A DNA stretch of 64,000 nt from Panaeolus papilionaceus. Lineage: Eukaryota > Basidiomycota > Agaricomycetes > Agaricales. The stretch is taken from contig JADNRZ010000024.1 in the NCBI GenBank assembly GCA_015501605.1, forward strand, positions 186,001 through 250,000. Reading direction: 5' to 3'. How positions within the stretch are numbered: the stretch's first letter is position 1; each line of letters starts with the position of its first letter. Position numbers and translations under genes: made by a program. The notes under the pieces were generated by a model that saw nothing but the letters and a program-made list of their open reading frames with translations, was not told where the DNA came from and did not search any database. Shown piece by piece: positions 1-11,661 of the stretch.

Positions 1-351
1 TGTATATGGAATCCAGATTCCGCGGTACCCGCTAACATAGTTAATTCTGTGTAGCGTATCGTCTCGCCATGACATTGGTGTATGCTCAAGACTGAGGTCT
101 GTAGCTTCTCCCAGTGCGTCAATGGCATGCTGCCATCACATCTACTGTGGCCATGGGTTGAATTCTCTGTAGAGAACTGAATGGGATCTATAAATAGCCT
201 AAGTGCACCGCTGGTAGGTGGATCCCGAAATTAATCATGGATGTCATGTTTATATACGAGCACAGGATCCCGTGCCTTGTGGAATTCGGTCAAAACTGGG
301 AAGGAGATTCCTGAAGACTATAGATAAACACATTTGTCCTCTCCACCCGCC
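1..351. other. upstream region of first GTPase gene
   Basis: No gene is recognised here. The only interpretable signal is a TATA-like element about 160 bp before the GTPase start codon. An open frame at 218-466 overlaps the first GTPase exon in another frame and is treated as a shadow. Confidence 0.5.
188..197 (+). promoter_or_regulatory. TATA-like box upstream of GTPase gene 1
   Basis: The sequence CTATAAATAG lies about 155-165 bp before the chosen ATG at 352. Position and sequence fit a basidiomycete core promoter. There is no experimental support. Confidence 0.4.
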
Positions 352-1860
352 ATGTCCACCAGGACTGCCCACAGAAAGCTCGAGCTGTTTGACCCAATAC
401 ATATCTACCCGCTTGAGGGGAGCTACCCAGAATACGACGAGGACATATTCATATTCATGTACGTAGGTTGAAAATGCTCGCAGAACTTTTCAATACGAAC
501 CAGAATCATGCGCCAGCTTGATGGGGCCAACAGGAGCGGGGAAAAGCGCGGTGAGCAGGGTCGTTAATTTATTCAATTGCCCTCTAGTCCGCTTCTCATT
601 GCATTTTTAAAAGTTTATCGAGGCCATTGCTCAGGACAAAACCCTTTCGATATCCAAAAATTCTCTTGATAGTGTGACGAAGGAAGTTACTCCATATTTT
701 ATGGACAACAGAAGCCATTTGCCAGTCATTCTGATCGACACGCCTGGACTGTTGGATATGGAGATCATAGATAGTACCGTCATTCTGAAGGTTCTGCAGG
801 CAATACAGGGATTGAAAGAAAGGTAAGCATATGACTTTGACCGGGGACGACGCGGTGATAGCAGCGGATTAAAATGATACCATTTATTTAGCTGCAACGG
901 ATCTACAGCCTATGTTCATCTCCTTTATTTCGAGCGAATTACGGACAATCGCATGTCTGGTCGCAAACTGCGTTGTCTCAACCTCTTTAAATTTTTTGCG
1001 GAGCACGTCGATATGTCTTGTGCAACAACAGTCGTCACTACAATGTGGAATGAGTTGCATACAGAGCAACAGCTTCTGCGTGCCTTGGGAAGATTAGAGG
1101 CAATCGAAGATCAGTTCTGGAAGGTAGGGGATCTCAATAGACATTCTTCGTCTATTCCTTATTTAAAGCATGATCTCCACAGCATCTATCGTCAGACACT
1201 CCGTCGGACCATTTGTCGGAGACAAGTTTGCAGACGGGAGTATCACGTTTCATGAACACTCGCGAGTCCGCACTTTCCATCCTAAGGTCTGGTTGGTGTG
1301 TCGCACCAGATCTCTCTCCTCATGTGCCCTTTCAGGGGAAGCGAAGGTTTGATGCCTACCTCTCTATGACTCTTTTGTCAGGAGATATTATCCGCGAACG
1401 AATAATGACCCTTCGACAATCGGTTTCGAATATTGACGATCTGACGCACTGGATAAAACTCCCATTTTTACACCCTTGGCGACTCGAGAACTCCCATAGA
1501 GAGCGGGAAAGGCAATTAGTTCTCATTGAGTCACATAGAAAGGAACTGTCCGATTTAGCAAAGGGGTGCATCATGATACTTCGCCAACAACTTCCTGTCA
1601 TCGAACTAGAGTATTCGAGATTGGAATCAGCGCATCGCGAGTCTTGGTGGGCCATCACGGGAACAATGCAGACATGGACGGAGCGTCATCGGATCAAGGC
1701 CCTTGTTCAGATTCTAAGTGAAGACCTCCAAGCACCAAAGCCCCTATCAGCTCCACCACCTACTCCGCTGCAAAACCTGCGTCGCAAGATCTCTAGTATC
1801 GCCTCAAGTATTTCGCAATTTATCGATGATCTCGACGCATGGTGGGAACGTCGTAGTTAA
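352..1860 (+). CDS. AIG1-like P-loop GTPase domain protein, copy 1
   Basis: Spliced model: 352-458, 517-550, 614-822, 892-1123, 1183-1860 (419 aa). All junctions are GT-AG with introns of 58-69 nt. Residues 39-46 read GPTGAGKS, a P-loop (G1), preceded by a hydrophobic strand (IFIFILM). Residues 89-92 are DTPG (G3). The usual N/TKxD motif is replaced by TTMW at 166-169 after a beta-strand-like VV. The C-terminal half (about 195-419) is charged and probably helical, ending in IDDLDAWWERRS. The nearest relative in the window is the gene at 20028-21503, which has the same five-exon layout, with introns at matching codons. These features match the GTPases that are expanded in Agaricomycetes and often annotated as AIG1-like or G-domain proteins. 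They are presumably cytosolic nucleotide-binding proteins. The biological role is unknown. Confidence 0.8.
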
Positions 1861-2152
1861 CTTATCTGATATGTTTAACATCCATGGCCGACCTGTCTAT
1901 CGCTAATGTAATTCAGTCGCATCTCCATGTATAGCGCCTGACCCTTCCATCAAAATCATATCATCGAGAAAGTCCCCCATTCAATGGTGTCATCCCGCAC
2001 CTATCCTTGATTTATGACTAAGAGTTTCATTTAATTATAGATGTTTGATTGATCTTACATAGGTAGTTGGAGTATTTTTCCCGACGAAGGACCATCATCG
2101 TTGGTCTTGACCAAGAACTTTCCCACCCACAGAGTTATATACTACCTCCCCA

Positions 2153-4871
2153 ATGCATGACCAAATGAACGTATCCCGCATTCTCTTGAACAATGCAACG
2201 TTCAATATAACTTCCAACGTGTACCAGGGATTCCAGCGTATTCATCTATTCAATATACCTTTTGACGCCGCACTGACGCTCGCTGTCCAGCCTTTCATCT
2301 TCTTTATGAACAGATCTGCGCAGCTGCCTTTGATAACACTGATATGTTCGAAGATGTGAAGTGCTATCCTGGAACTCGTACACTTCTACTGGGGAGACTG
2401 GAGACCTGGCTATCAACCCCTGGAAATCTCGATCGCCTTATTACGTGGCTGAACGGTCCAATGGGAGCGGGAAAGACAGCAGTTGCAAGGACACTAGCAG
2501 ATCGTGCACGGACAACCAATAAGCTGATTGGGATGTTCATGTTCTCGAGGGCCTTCCCTGGGCGTAATGATGAGTCACGTTTTATCACAACCCTCGCTTT
2601 TCAACTCGCTATTTCCATCCCTCAGACGCGACCTTTCATCGAAGGACAAATTTTACACAACCCGGCCGTCCTTCAGCAATCACTGAGCCAGCAGCTCCAT
2701 CTTCTCATATTGGAACCATTAGGCCAGATAAAGGAACAGAACCCTGATATCGATTTCACAACACTTCCCAATCTTATCATCGTGGATGGGTTAGACGAGT
2801 GCGGGGCAGCGTACGATACGGGAAAGGAAGAACGACAGATCAAAGTCCTAAACCTGATACGACAACTCGCTCTATCACAACACATATTCCCTTTTGTTGT
2901 GCTTGTTCTCAGTCGCCCTGAGCGTCATATACGGAACTGGTTTGCCAAGGGAACTCTGCAGAGCGTAACGCATCAGCTCAGTCTGGATAGATCGTACAAG
3001 CCCAACGACGACATTCGTCTATTTGTCACTCAGCACTTCCTGGCGATACAAGACGACCATCCGAACCGTGACCTCCTCCCAGAGAGCTGGCCTTATAGCG
3101 TGCATACTACCATATACCAGCAACCTATTAACGCCATTGACTTCATTGTGGAGTCGTCGGCGGGTCAATTCATCTACCCATCCATTGTCATGAGATTCGT
3201 GCGTTCACAGCAGCATCGCCCTGACCAACGCCTTCTCACCGTCATCAACTGCTCAGCTCGCAAAGACGAACCCAATTCTCCACACGCGACGCTCGATCTT
3301 CTGTTTCATCAAATCCTTGAAGCGACCGATGATCACAAAACAGTGCGAAAGCTCCTTGCATATAATAGTGTGGGTGATTGTGCACCTTGTGCGTACCCGT
3401 TTATGCTCTCTTTCTGGATGGCTATATATTTACACTGATATTTTTTTTATACACGTAGGGGGAACGATACCACTGTCGAGGATTCTGCGCCTCCTTGACA
3501 TTTCAAACCAAGATCTGCGGCACTCTCTCGATAAACTGGAGTCTCTCCTCACAATCACGCTCAAACCTTTCCTTACGTTCTACCACGCATCATTTTCTGA
3601 ATTTCTGTACGACCCAGAACGATCCCAAAATTGGTATATTGACGTCGAGAAGTACGCTGCGGAGTTTGCGGTCAGTGCCTCTGCATTGTTCCATGAAGGT
3701 AAGCTTTATGATTGTCAACCTGATCGTATCGTTGCTGAGGGATTCGGCACGGAAGAGTCCTACATCGGAGCACAGAAGTCATACTTAAATATTTTTATCA
3801 TGGCGTGTAAAATAGCACCGCCCTCAGGTACGGTACTGAAAGAAATCGAGAAACTAGCCAGATTCTCAACTTGCCCTGCCACGTCGCGATTCCTGACCAA
3901 GGTTCCGTTGAGCAATTTCGTCAGACGATGGCACTCGCGATCAAGAGCCTTTTCGGTAGGTCACATTCAAACTAGAGATGAAAGCAATATTGACATTCGG
4001 ATAAAATCTCCAGGAACTCCTAGGACTCCACTTGAGTCGACCTCATAAGCAGAGCATCGAACATCTATTTCTCTCGGAATTGACCGCTTATGTCAAACCA
4101 CAAATCAAATCGTGCTTATCTAGCCCTGAGCTGTTCGGTGCTTTCCTCCAGTGGGTGTTCTGTATTTCACCCATAGGCGCAAAAAGTTGGTCCAAATTCT
4201 TCTGAATTACGAATCGTCATGGATAACATCTATTTGTAGCACCCGGCTTCTCGACAAAATGGCCCGTAGATCTACGAAGGTTATTTTGGTCGGTCATGGA
4301 CTGGGGCTTGAAGTGTGGACATCTTCAGACCATCTTCTCCATTCCAAGTTCAGACTTCCTCGACGACGCATTAGTCATCGTTCTGAGGAAAATCGGAAGT
4401 CCCAGGTATGTTGATAATCTCATTTTCATGTATTCTTCTGAGCGTCACACGGGTTGTTCTCCAGTACATCACTATGGATCACGCCTAAGGGGTGGCACTG
4501 GATGACACTCTTTATGACTTGGTATGGTCCATCGGAGAAATTGTGGACATGTGTGCTCGACTCTGAGGAATTCTTTTCGCCTTACTTTCGGCGAAAACTG
4601 AGGGAAAGTAAACAGATGGATAGATTCTTCAACGATGTAAGTCCGCTTTTCTTACGTACCCTCCCCTCAATTCTAGACTGATTTCTTTCAGTCACCAGAA
4701 TTTCGAATTTCACACCCGAAGAAGACTCCAAGGCGTCGTTCACTCCCTACGCCACCATTCGAGATAGCCCTAGAAAAGTCTAATTGGACATCTAAAACAA
4801 GTTGTCGCTTCTATGTCAAGGTCGGCAAAGCAGTAGCCACAAGGGATATCACGATTCCGATGCTAACATGA
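2153..4871 (+). CDS. NACHT-type P-loop NTPase (fungal NLR-like), intact copy
   Basis: Spliced model: 2153-2237, 2291-3388, 3459-3698, 3756-3955, 4014-4185, 4240-4405, 4465-4636, 4692-4871 (770 aa, no internal stop). A short N-terminal exon is typical of Agaricomycete NACHT proteins. Walker A is GPMGAGKT at residues 84-91. Walker B is LIIVDGLDEC near 190-199. Sensor-like SRPERHIRNWF and a winged-helix-like segment (LLDIS...LESLL) follow. The C-terminal part (about 540-770) is shared, exon for exon, with the minus-strand copy at 57145-59828, including motifs WPVDLRRL and FLDDAL(V/I)I. That agreement was used to choose the later splice sites. The donor GTTGGT at 4186 is weak. The family consists of STAND NTPases, thought to act in self/non-self or microbe recognition in fungi. 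No LRR, WD or ankyrin sensor repeats are visible, so partner and ligand are unknown. Confidence 0.8.
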
Positions 4872-5676
4872 TATGAATTGTACTCTACAAAAGCGTTTGA
4901 GATTCAAGTCAATGCGATAAAGTTATACAGTCCTTGATGTACCAAGGAGACGCGGAGCGTAGCGTCATGACGTGAAGATAAGAGAGCAGCAGTTGCCAAC
5001 AACATTAATCCCTTGAGACCGATGATGCTCTCAAGCACCAGCTGCGGGAGAATAAAAAAGTCCGGTAAAAACCTCCACGATGAGGGGGAACACATCGTAA
5101 GATTGGTATGAATAGTCTATGCCCATCATGGTCGATGTGAAGGAACCCGTCAAGGGACAGATCCAACGGAAGAACTAATCGCACATTCATCTCTGTGAAA
5201 CTCCTGAAGGCAGAATTTTTTCCATTGTTTTACTCCGAAGCTAGACAGTATTCCACTGTATAGGGTTGAAAATTACTACCTTTGATTTAAAATAAGGATA
5301 TAAATTTATACATCAAACATCAAGAAAGTTTTCGAGCAAAGGATGAATTTCTACTCTATGACAACCAAATCAATGGAATATTTTATGTCGTAGTGGTGAA
5401 AATCACACATATAGAAGCAAAATTTCTTTCGAAATATGAGCACTTTCGTCTATTTAATGTTCAAACTAAAAGAAGGCAAAAATTTTGTATTTGATGGTGC
5501 GACAAAAAAGGGTATAATATTTGATGGATACCAACAGGAAATAAGTGATTAACAAGCCATTATTGGTGAACGAAAATGACTCCAAAAGGGAAGATAAAAA
5601 GCGAAATGGTGAGAGATATTAGACGTATGAGAAATGGAATAACATTCTGCTTAGCTGCAACACGTCGCGTTGATGA
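4872..5676. other. AT-rich gap between NACHT gene and transposon-like block
   Basis: No gene is recognised. The stretch 5220-5560 is very AT-rich. The left boundary of the transposon-like element probably lies here, but I could not define a convincing terminal repeat or target-site duplication. Confidence 0.4.
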
Positions 5677-6030
5677 TTAATGCGAAACCTTGGCCTTCTT
5701 GGCTTTAGGAGGCTTGCTGTTCTTTGCATTGACAGGCGCCTCTTCTTTGTCGTCCGAATCACTAGCACTCCCCCCATCAGACCCCGATTCGTCTTCGCTG
5801 CTTGACTCAACAAGCCGAGCCCTCTTCCTTTGAACCTGCTTTGCCTTTGCCTTTGCCTTCCCTTTCGCCTTCCCTTTCGCCTTCCCTTTCGCCTTCCCTT
5901 TCGCCTTTGCCTTTGGCTTCTCAACCACTTCCTCTTCCTCTTCCCCCTCCTCTTCGTCGTTGTCATCTTCATCTTCCTCCTCTTCATCATCGTCTGCCCT
6001 CTTCCTCTTCCTCCCACTCCCGTTCATCAC
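5677..6030 (-). CDS. acidic/KAKGK-repeat tail ORF, probably the C-terminal part of the gene upstream
   Basis: This 117-codon frame starts where the preceding gene stops; the TGA and a possible GTG/ATG overlap at 6027-6030. It encodes a basic GRKRKR patch, a long D/E run, four KAKG-type repeats and an acidic Ser-rich end (ESSSEDES), finishing in KKAKVSH. Such tails are typical of nuclear, nucleic-acid-binding proteins. One extra base or an unrecognised splice would fuse it in frame to the 278-residue upstream product. I favour a single original protein broken by an indel or a missed intron. Independent expression is less likely. Confidence 0.45.
   Translation of the reverse strand: MMNGSGRKRKRADDDEEEEDEDDNDEEEGEEEEEVVEKPKAKAKGKAKGKAKGKAKGKAKAKAKQVQRKRARLVESSSEDESGSDGGSASDSDDKEEAPVNAKNSKPPKAKKAKVSH
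5855..5902. repeat. 12-bp tandem repeat, four units
   Basis: Four exact copies of GCCTTCCCTTTC run head to tail. On the minus strand they encode the repeated Lys-Ala-Lys-Gly segment of the tail ORF. Units before and after are degenerate (CTTTGCCTTTGC), suggesting slippage expansion. Confidence 0.9.
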
Positions 6031-7123
6031 TTCCTCCCCTCGCTCTCGGTATCCTCTGCCACCACAGCCTTCCTTAATGCGCGGACCTTTGTCAATGCGA
6101 CAGTCTCAATGCCATCTTCGTCCACATCCGAATCGAGGTGACCTGGTACTGGTTGTCTAGCAGCAGAGAGGTTAATACCTCCAAAAAGCCTCACGGCGGC
6201 GGCATAGTGATCAGCCTCGAGCTTCGCGAGAAGGGCTTTATAAGCTTGCTTGCCCTTCATATACCTTCGCATCATCTCCAGAGTGGCCCACCCTCGTTCG
6301 TACTTCTTCAAAACAGGCTCGCGTTTCTCGATCTGTAGTTCTATTAGTCAATAATAACTGTAAAATGAAATGCATTAAAACGTACCAAAGCTCGGGCATC
6401 AGCAATGAATGCTGCATCCTGCTTCCTCCAATCCATGACAAATGAAATAAACATGAGTTAGCATCGGATATCAGTAATAATAGAATGAAAAGACAAATGG
6501 TGTTCCATACCCGGCATGCATTATACAAAAGCTTGTCATTGACAAGGCCCATTGCCTTGACGAGGCAATACGGCTTCTTCTTGGGCTCTGGGATAAGCTC
6601 CTGAGGGGTGGGCTTGGCATTATCCCGCGCCTTGATACGCATAAGAGTAGCTGCAAGAAGGAAATGAGAGAAGGAGATGGGGCAGCATGCTAGACATACC
6701 ATTGACCGTGTCTAATCGCGCTTTGAAATGACGACATCAGCATGATCAAAGGACAGCGATAAAGACAACAAACTTACCATTAGTTTTCTCAAGCTGCTTC
6801 ATGAGCGATACATTCTCCGCTCTGAGAGCATCAGCACCTTCAGGTGCCTTGGCTGTGGAGGAATGCAGATCAGTAGCGGCACTTGCACCAGCTTGTGCAT
6901 CACCCGCAGTGTCGACATTTGTATCGACGGGTTGAAGTACAGTGACTGAATTGGCGACTGCACTCCCATTACGCTGGGGTTGGGTTGCTGATGTGTCGCG
7001 GTCGTCCGCGGTATTGGCACCTTTCTTGTTCTTCTTGTTGGATGCCTTCGGAGTCACCTTGGGGGCAGCGGTAGCCTTCTTGTTTTCTTTAGCGGCCTTT
7101 GAGGATGCTTTGGTGCGAGCCAT
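6027..7123 (-). CDS. element accessory gene, coiled-coil protein of unknown function
   Basis: Spliced model on the minus strand: 7123-6778, 6711-6700, 6650-6511, 6418-6386, 6332-6027 (278 aa). Exon 2 is a 12-nt microexon, needed to keep phase between two good splice pairs. The N-terminus is Lys/Ala-rich (MARTKASSKAAKENKK). A short coiled coil (LRAENVSLMKQLEKTN) follows. The C-terminal half contains IPEPKKKPYCLVKAMGL and a WATLEMMRRYMKGKQ helix. Similar proteins with an N-terminal coiled coil and an 'AMGL' motif recur in Agaricomycete repeats, but I cannot name the family. It is divergently placed from the gene at 7686, with a 562-bp shared promoter region. The stop at 6029-6027 may be a frame-break artefact (see the tail ORF). 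Confidence 0.6.
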
Positions 7124-7685
7124 TGAGATGAGGGGTGTTGGGTTGATGAATTAGTGGTAAATGAGAAGGCTTTTTATACGGAAAAACGACGCACCTTTTT
7201 TTCTTCAAGTTTCTCAATTCGTCGAGAAGCTGAAGTTGCAATGCCACCATCTCCGTGAATTAAAACAAATTAGACAATAAAAATGCAGAGAAATGAGTGT
7301 CTCAGCCACCTCCTCAGGGAAGAGAACTCACCCTGCTACACAGGCAACCAATCGTCCTTGGAGAAACTATTTTTTTCTCCTTTGTGCGTGCTTGATACTC
7401 AGGCTGGTTCCAGGCACCATTGAGGTGCTGAACAAGGTATACTGGAAAACCTGTGATGGTTTTCCGTAAATTTATTGATTACGAGTAAATTGTCAAGAAC
7501 TATACCTTATAAGTTCACCAGCGGAGCGGGCAAGAATGGTTGGGCATGGCATTGGGCGCATTCACCGATGATGGCAATGAAATATTGTAACGCCGTATTT
7601 CAGGGTTGCAAATGAGGCGTGCTTGCCTATTTTAGATATCAGCGCATACCGAAAATATAAGAGGTTACTTACTGTCGACGTATAC
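7124..7685. other. divergent promoter region of the two left element genes
   Basis: A 562-bp interval lies between two start codons pointing away from each other. I see no gene and no strong repeat. Confidence 0.5.
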
Positions 7686-8871
7686 ATGACTTCACCCTTC
7701 TCTCATTATTGTCCTTCCTCTCCTTGCACACATCCCATAGACACATCACAACCACTTGACCCCAACGAGTGCTGGTGTTACAATCAGCTTTGTCGGCATC
7801 AATCACAAGTTCGCTCACCTGTTCAAATGTCGTGTCAATGTCCACCACAGCGTAGACTCAATAGATTTGGTTAGTAAACACTTCAAGAAGAAACAATAGC
7901 TAACCATCTCACCAGATTCTTGGTCTGAAGTCGAAGACAGCCAGGATGAAGAGAGCCTAGAGAACAAGCGACACCAACGTCATATCGATGACAGCGAGAC
8001 CAATGTCAGCACTCACAGTGGATGTGAGACCGAAAACGAAGCCGAGAGGAAAATCGAAAGCGACACCAATAGCGACACCAAAATCGAAAGCGAAGGTGAT
8101 ACAGGGAGCAAAACCGGAGGTAGCAAAAAACTTGAAGATGATGACGTTGAAGATACGACCCAGAGCAGTGATGGGGATTTGGGAAACCATACTCCGGATC
8201 CTGAGTGGCATAGTAAGTTGATGCTCATGTAAAATATAGATATAATAGACTTACCATCGTTCTTAGTGATCATGCAGCACCGACGTCAGAAGATCGAAGC
8301 AAGGACCCTTGCTGGCGCCAATACTGGCATGATCATCAACCCCGATGAAGATGATGATGTGAGTACAACCCTGGCTGATAACGTTGAGGGCAAGGAGGAA
8401 GCGCATCAGGGAAAGGAACGAGGAGTAGCTATAGGTGACGCTCTTGAGGCGGAAATGGGAAATGCTGAGGATGTTGATCCAGGCAGCCAGGAAGAAGTGG
8501 GGGCGGCCACAGTGGAAATAAATGAGGATGGAGAAGTGCAGCCAACAGGAGATAATGGGGCTGGTGATAACCAGGAGACCATGATGAATACCAACAATAG
8601 ACGAGGGCGAGAAGCTGCCATCGAGGCCTCCCGGGTTACAACTCTAGGAAATAGCCGACGACAGGAGGGTTTAGTCCCCTCTGTTACAACAGGCAAGAAG
8701 CGGAAGATCATCGATATGTGTCAAAACTGTGGGGATGAAATTGTAAGCACTCAAAGCTATAGCGAGTGGGATATCGGCTCACAAGTTCAAAAATAGGCCG
8801 CTACAGTTAAGATTAAAATACGACGATCGGGTTCTGTTAATATATCTGTCAAACGTCGCCGTAGTCGTTAG
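7686..8871 (+). CDS. element accessory gene, acidic protein of unknown function
   Basis: Spliced model: 7686-7869, 7916-8212, 8267-8742, 8797-8871 (343 aa), with all phases consistent and no internal stop. The first exon is Cys-rich (CWCYNQLCRH, CQCPPQRR). The second exon encodes a Ser/Asp/Glu-rich segment with repeated ESDT/KIES units. The third is acidic, with Gly and Asn runs, and ends in a basic GKKRKI patch and a CQNC motif. The last exon adds a basic tail (VKRRRSR). The composition suggests a nuclear, disordered protein. I do not recognise a domain. It converges on the 645-codon gene (151 bp between stops) and appears to be the only undamaged gene of the block. The first exon is the least certain part. 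Confidence 0.5.
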
Positions 8872-9021
8872 CTTTCTTCCTCTTGATAACGAGATCATAA
8901 AAACGTACAAGATAAATAAATAAATGACATTGAACCCATTGAAAATTTATTGCATGTAGAAGAGACAGTGTGGGATTTGTGCCGCACGTCCAAAGTGATT
9001 ATAAAAGGTTTGAGAGTAGAA

Positions 9022-11120
9022 TCATGCTACGGCGCGTTCCAGGTCAGATACCTGCGCCCATGAAATACTGTCTTGGGATTTGCGCTTGTGCAGTGCAAAG
9101 ATGACTGGCTTATTTCCTCCCCAAGAACTCATCAGTTTGGCAAGCTGAAGGAGGTATGGCAACCGATCTGTGGCGTTGTTTGATGCTAGACCTCTGTTCA
9201 TAGTTGGCATTGGCTCGGTAGGTTGCTTGTATGTGAGAAACGGGAAGCAGCGCATGATGATGACCTCCCGCTGGTAAACAGCATTGACGTCACCGGTGTC
9301 AAGGCCAATGCGCGCACGTCGGTCTAATGCCTGCAGCTCATAGGTGAAATTAAGCTCATAGAGCTCCCAAAGAATTTCTCGAACAACATTTGTCGGTGGA
9401 AGTTGACTGGGGGGATATGATGCACCATTCCATCTCATTGGTTGACTAGTTGCGTACTGAGGGTCATTGCGAAAAGCTTCTAGCGTTTCCGGCTTGAATT
9501 TCTCAAGGGCCTCTGCTCAACGAGCACTGGCTTTGGTATCACTGAGCGAGGGAGCAGTGGTGAAATCCATGAAGAGGATGTCGCGCCATCCTTGAGCTGG
9601 AAAGGCCACACTATCACGAGACGCGACACATGCAAGCCATGCCTCACGACAGAGAAGCCACGTTGTGAGAAGAAGGGCCTTCTTTCCGTCTGACTTTGGG
9701 GTGACAAAGTGAGCAGGATCTGGAAAGACATAGTTGCCCAAGCGTGACGACGTTTTGGTTTGTTCAACCAGATTGGAGAACGATGTATCGACCGCTGCAA
9801 GGGCTTGGGCCCAAGCTGGGATCGCGAACGGAGCTAGGTCACCCTCCAGTGGGGCGAACTTGTTTCGACCTTCGATTTTTGGTTTTCCTGTGAAGAACAC
9901 ATAAGCTTCCATTCATCTTAGCATGATGCGAATACATACCAACTCGAGGTTTGGCTTGCTGCTTGGAAGCTGACGTTTTTGATTGAGCAGGAGACGATGA
10001 CAATGGTGCTGTTGATGACGATGAACCTAGCACAAATATCAATATAGTTACATTTCCACAACACTAGAAATCTTACTAGGGGGATTAAGTTGAAGATTGT
10101 TGCCTTCAAATGGGTCTTTGTAGGACAGCCAGTTGCGCAAGAAGTGATGAATGGCATCAACAACCTCACGGCCACCTAATAGCCCTGTATAAATGATTGG
10201 GAAGGGTGGGTCATAGTCATCCATCCTCGCATCAGACAAGGTGGGTGACACAATCTCGAGGACATTGCTTTCAAAGGATCCACCCTTCCAACGACGGAGA
10301 TACCATACAGGCAAGCCAGCACGGTAGAAATCCTGGACTACCGCTTCGTTAAGGGTGAAGATCCCAACACGGTCATCCACAGTGGACGCGGCAGGCAGCC
10401 ACCCCCGCATTCGGGGTTGATAGATCTCCATATAATCCAATAGCCCAACGAGTTCCAGGTAGTAGCGCTGGAACTCTGTGACGGTGAATCGCATTTGGGT
10501 AAACGTTGTCTTGAGAGAGGATAAGCGGATGAGGGCATTTGATAAGGCGGTGGCAATGGTTGCGATAAGGTCAAGTGCATGCTTTGGGGGTGGTCGGTCG
10601 GTATTTTCGCAGTACATAACAACACGGGTCTGAAGCTGTTGCTCCATTGATCGGAGCATACTGACAGTGTTGGTTGCCAATGAGCCTGTACCCAAAAGAA
10701 TGCCGCCAGTCGATACAACAAAATCAGTGGGGGTTGGATCCCACCACATAATGGAGAGTGGATGGTTCAGGTCGGTGGGCTTTCTGGGAATGGCACCTAA
10801 ATGAGAATAGTATGCGATGTAGGGCTGCGGGAACAGCGTGTGGTCGTGAATGCCATAGCGCAGGTCAGCACGAATGCGTAGGCTATGAATGGTCGTGTAA
10901 GGGGGATAGGGTATGAAGTCTTGGTTGGGCGTTGTACATATGTGGTGTTCGTCAGGATTCGTGGTAATATGTGCAGCAACTTTGCCATCGAAGGGACCTA
11001 GTTCGACTGATACAACATTAGTTTATCGATCAGGAGTATCAGGATGAGTTAAGGTGAAGACTCACTCTGGGCATTACGCGAAGCCACAATAAAATGTTCA
11101 GAGTAGAGGCTTGAAGACAT
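9022..11120 (-). CDS. element gene of unknown function, one in-frame TGA
   Basis: Spliced model on the minus strand: 11120-11066, 11006-10077, 10026-9940, 9887-9022. It gives 645 codons with a TGA at 9519-9517 as the only interruption. The downstream frame runs without a break from there to 9022 and clearly continues the protein (ALEKFKPETLEAF). The intact form probably had CGA (Arg), so the lesion looks like a C-to-T change at a CpG. Features include an N-terminal SEHFIVASRN, a Trp-rich IMWWDPTPTDFVVSTGG block, a Ser-rich linker encoded by the small third exon, and a C-terminal half rich in Trp and Leu. No known domain was recognised. It starts divergently from the transposase across a 1.26-kb hairpin-rich region, which suggests an accessory protein of the same element. 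Confidence 0.65.
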
Positions 11121-11357
11121 ATTGAGAACCTGAGTGTAGTGAGCATACAAGGGGTTGGAATACAAGAAATTAATGCGGCACATACTGGGGGACCTATGAG
11201 GCAGGCTATGTTAGTCGAGAGCTAGCCCTTTCCCTGCAGGAAGCAGAGCGATGAACGACAGCAGAGTGTTGGCGTCGTGCTCATTCAGAGGTTGTGAGAG
11301 CATTAAACACGAACACTACGGAAAGCGCTCAAGAAAACGATGATGATGTAGGGTAAT

Positions 11358-11383
11358 CAGGACGACGTCAACGTCTTATCCTG
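11358..11383. repeat. core hairpin 1 (5-bp stem, 16-nt loop)
   Basis: Arms CAGGA and TCCTG enclose the core CGACGTCAACGTCTTA at 11363-11378. Confidence 0.8.
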
Positions 11384-11413
11384 GGTTGAGCGACGTCAAT
11401 GTCTTACTCAACC
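11384..11413. repeat. core hairpin 2 (7-bp stem, 16-nt loop)
   Basis: Arms GGTTGAG and CTCAACC enclose the core CGACGTCAATGTCTTA at 11391-11406, one base different from core 1. It abuts hairpin 1 directly. Confidence 0.85.
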
Positions 11414-11624
11414 ATTGGAGAATGAGGGGAAGGGGTTTCAAGATAGACTTCGTTGTCGATGTCGTGAGGGTGAAAAACATGAGCACCTCACCGTTTGAGA
11501 AGGACAGTTGGAGGGTGGGGGGTTGTAGCTTCAGCGGTGATGGGAACGATGGAAGTGGATGGGTGAAAGGCAACTTGCCAAGTTTGGGTTGAACCTAACA
11601 CACATGACATGTGATCAGTGTTTG

Positions 11625-11661
11625 TCAACGCCAATGTCATCATGGTTGACATTGGCGTTGA
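11625..11661. repeat. 15-bp perfect inverted repeat, 7-nt spacer
   Basis: TCAACGCCAATGTCA at 11625-11639 is exactly complementary to 11647-11661. It lies between the two outward pairs of core hairpins. Confidence 0.9.

Noticed and set aside
5802..6160. Plus-strand Leu/Pro/Ser-rich ORFs opposite the KAKGK tail
   Set aside because: Antisense shadows of the GA-rich repeat coding region.
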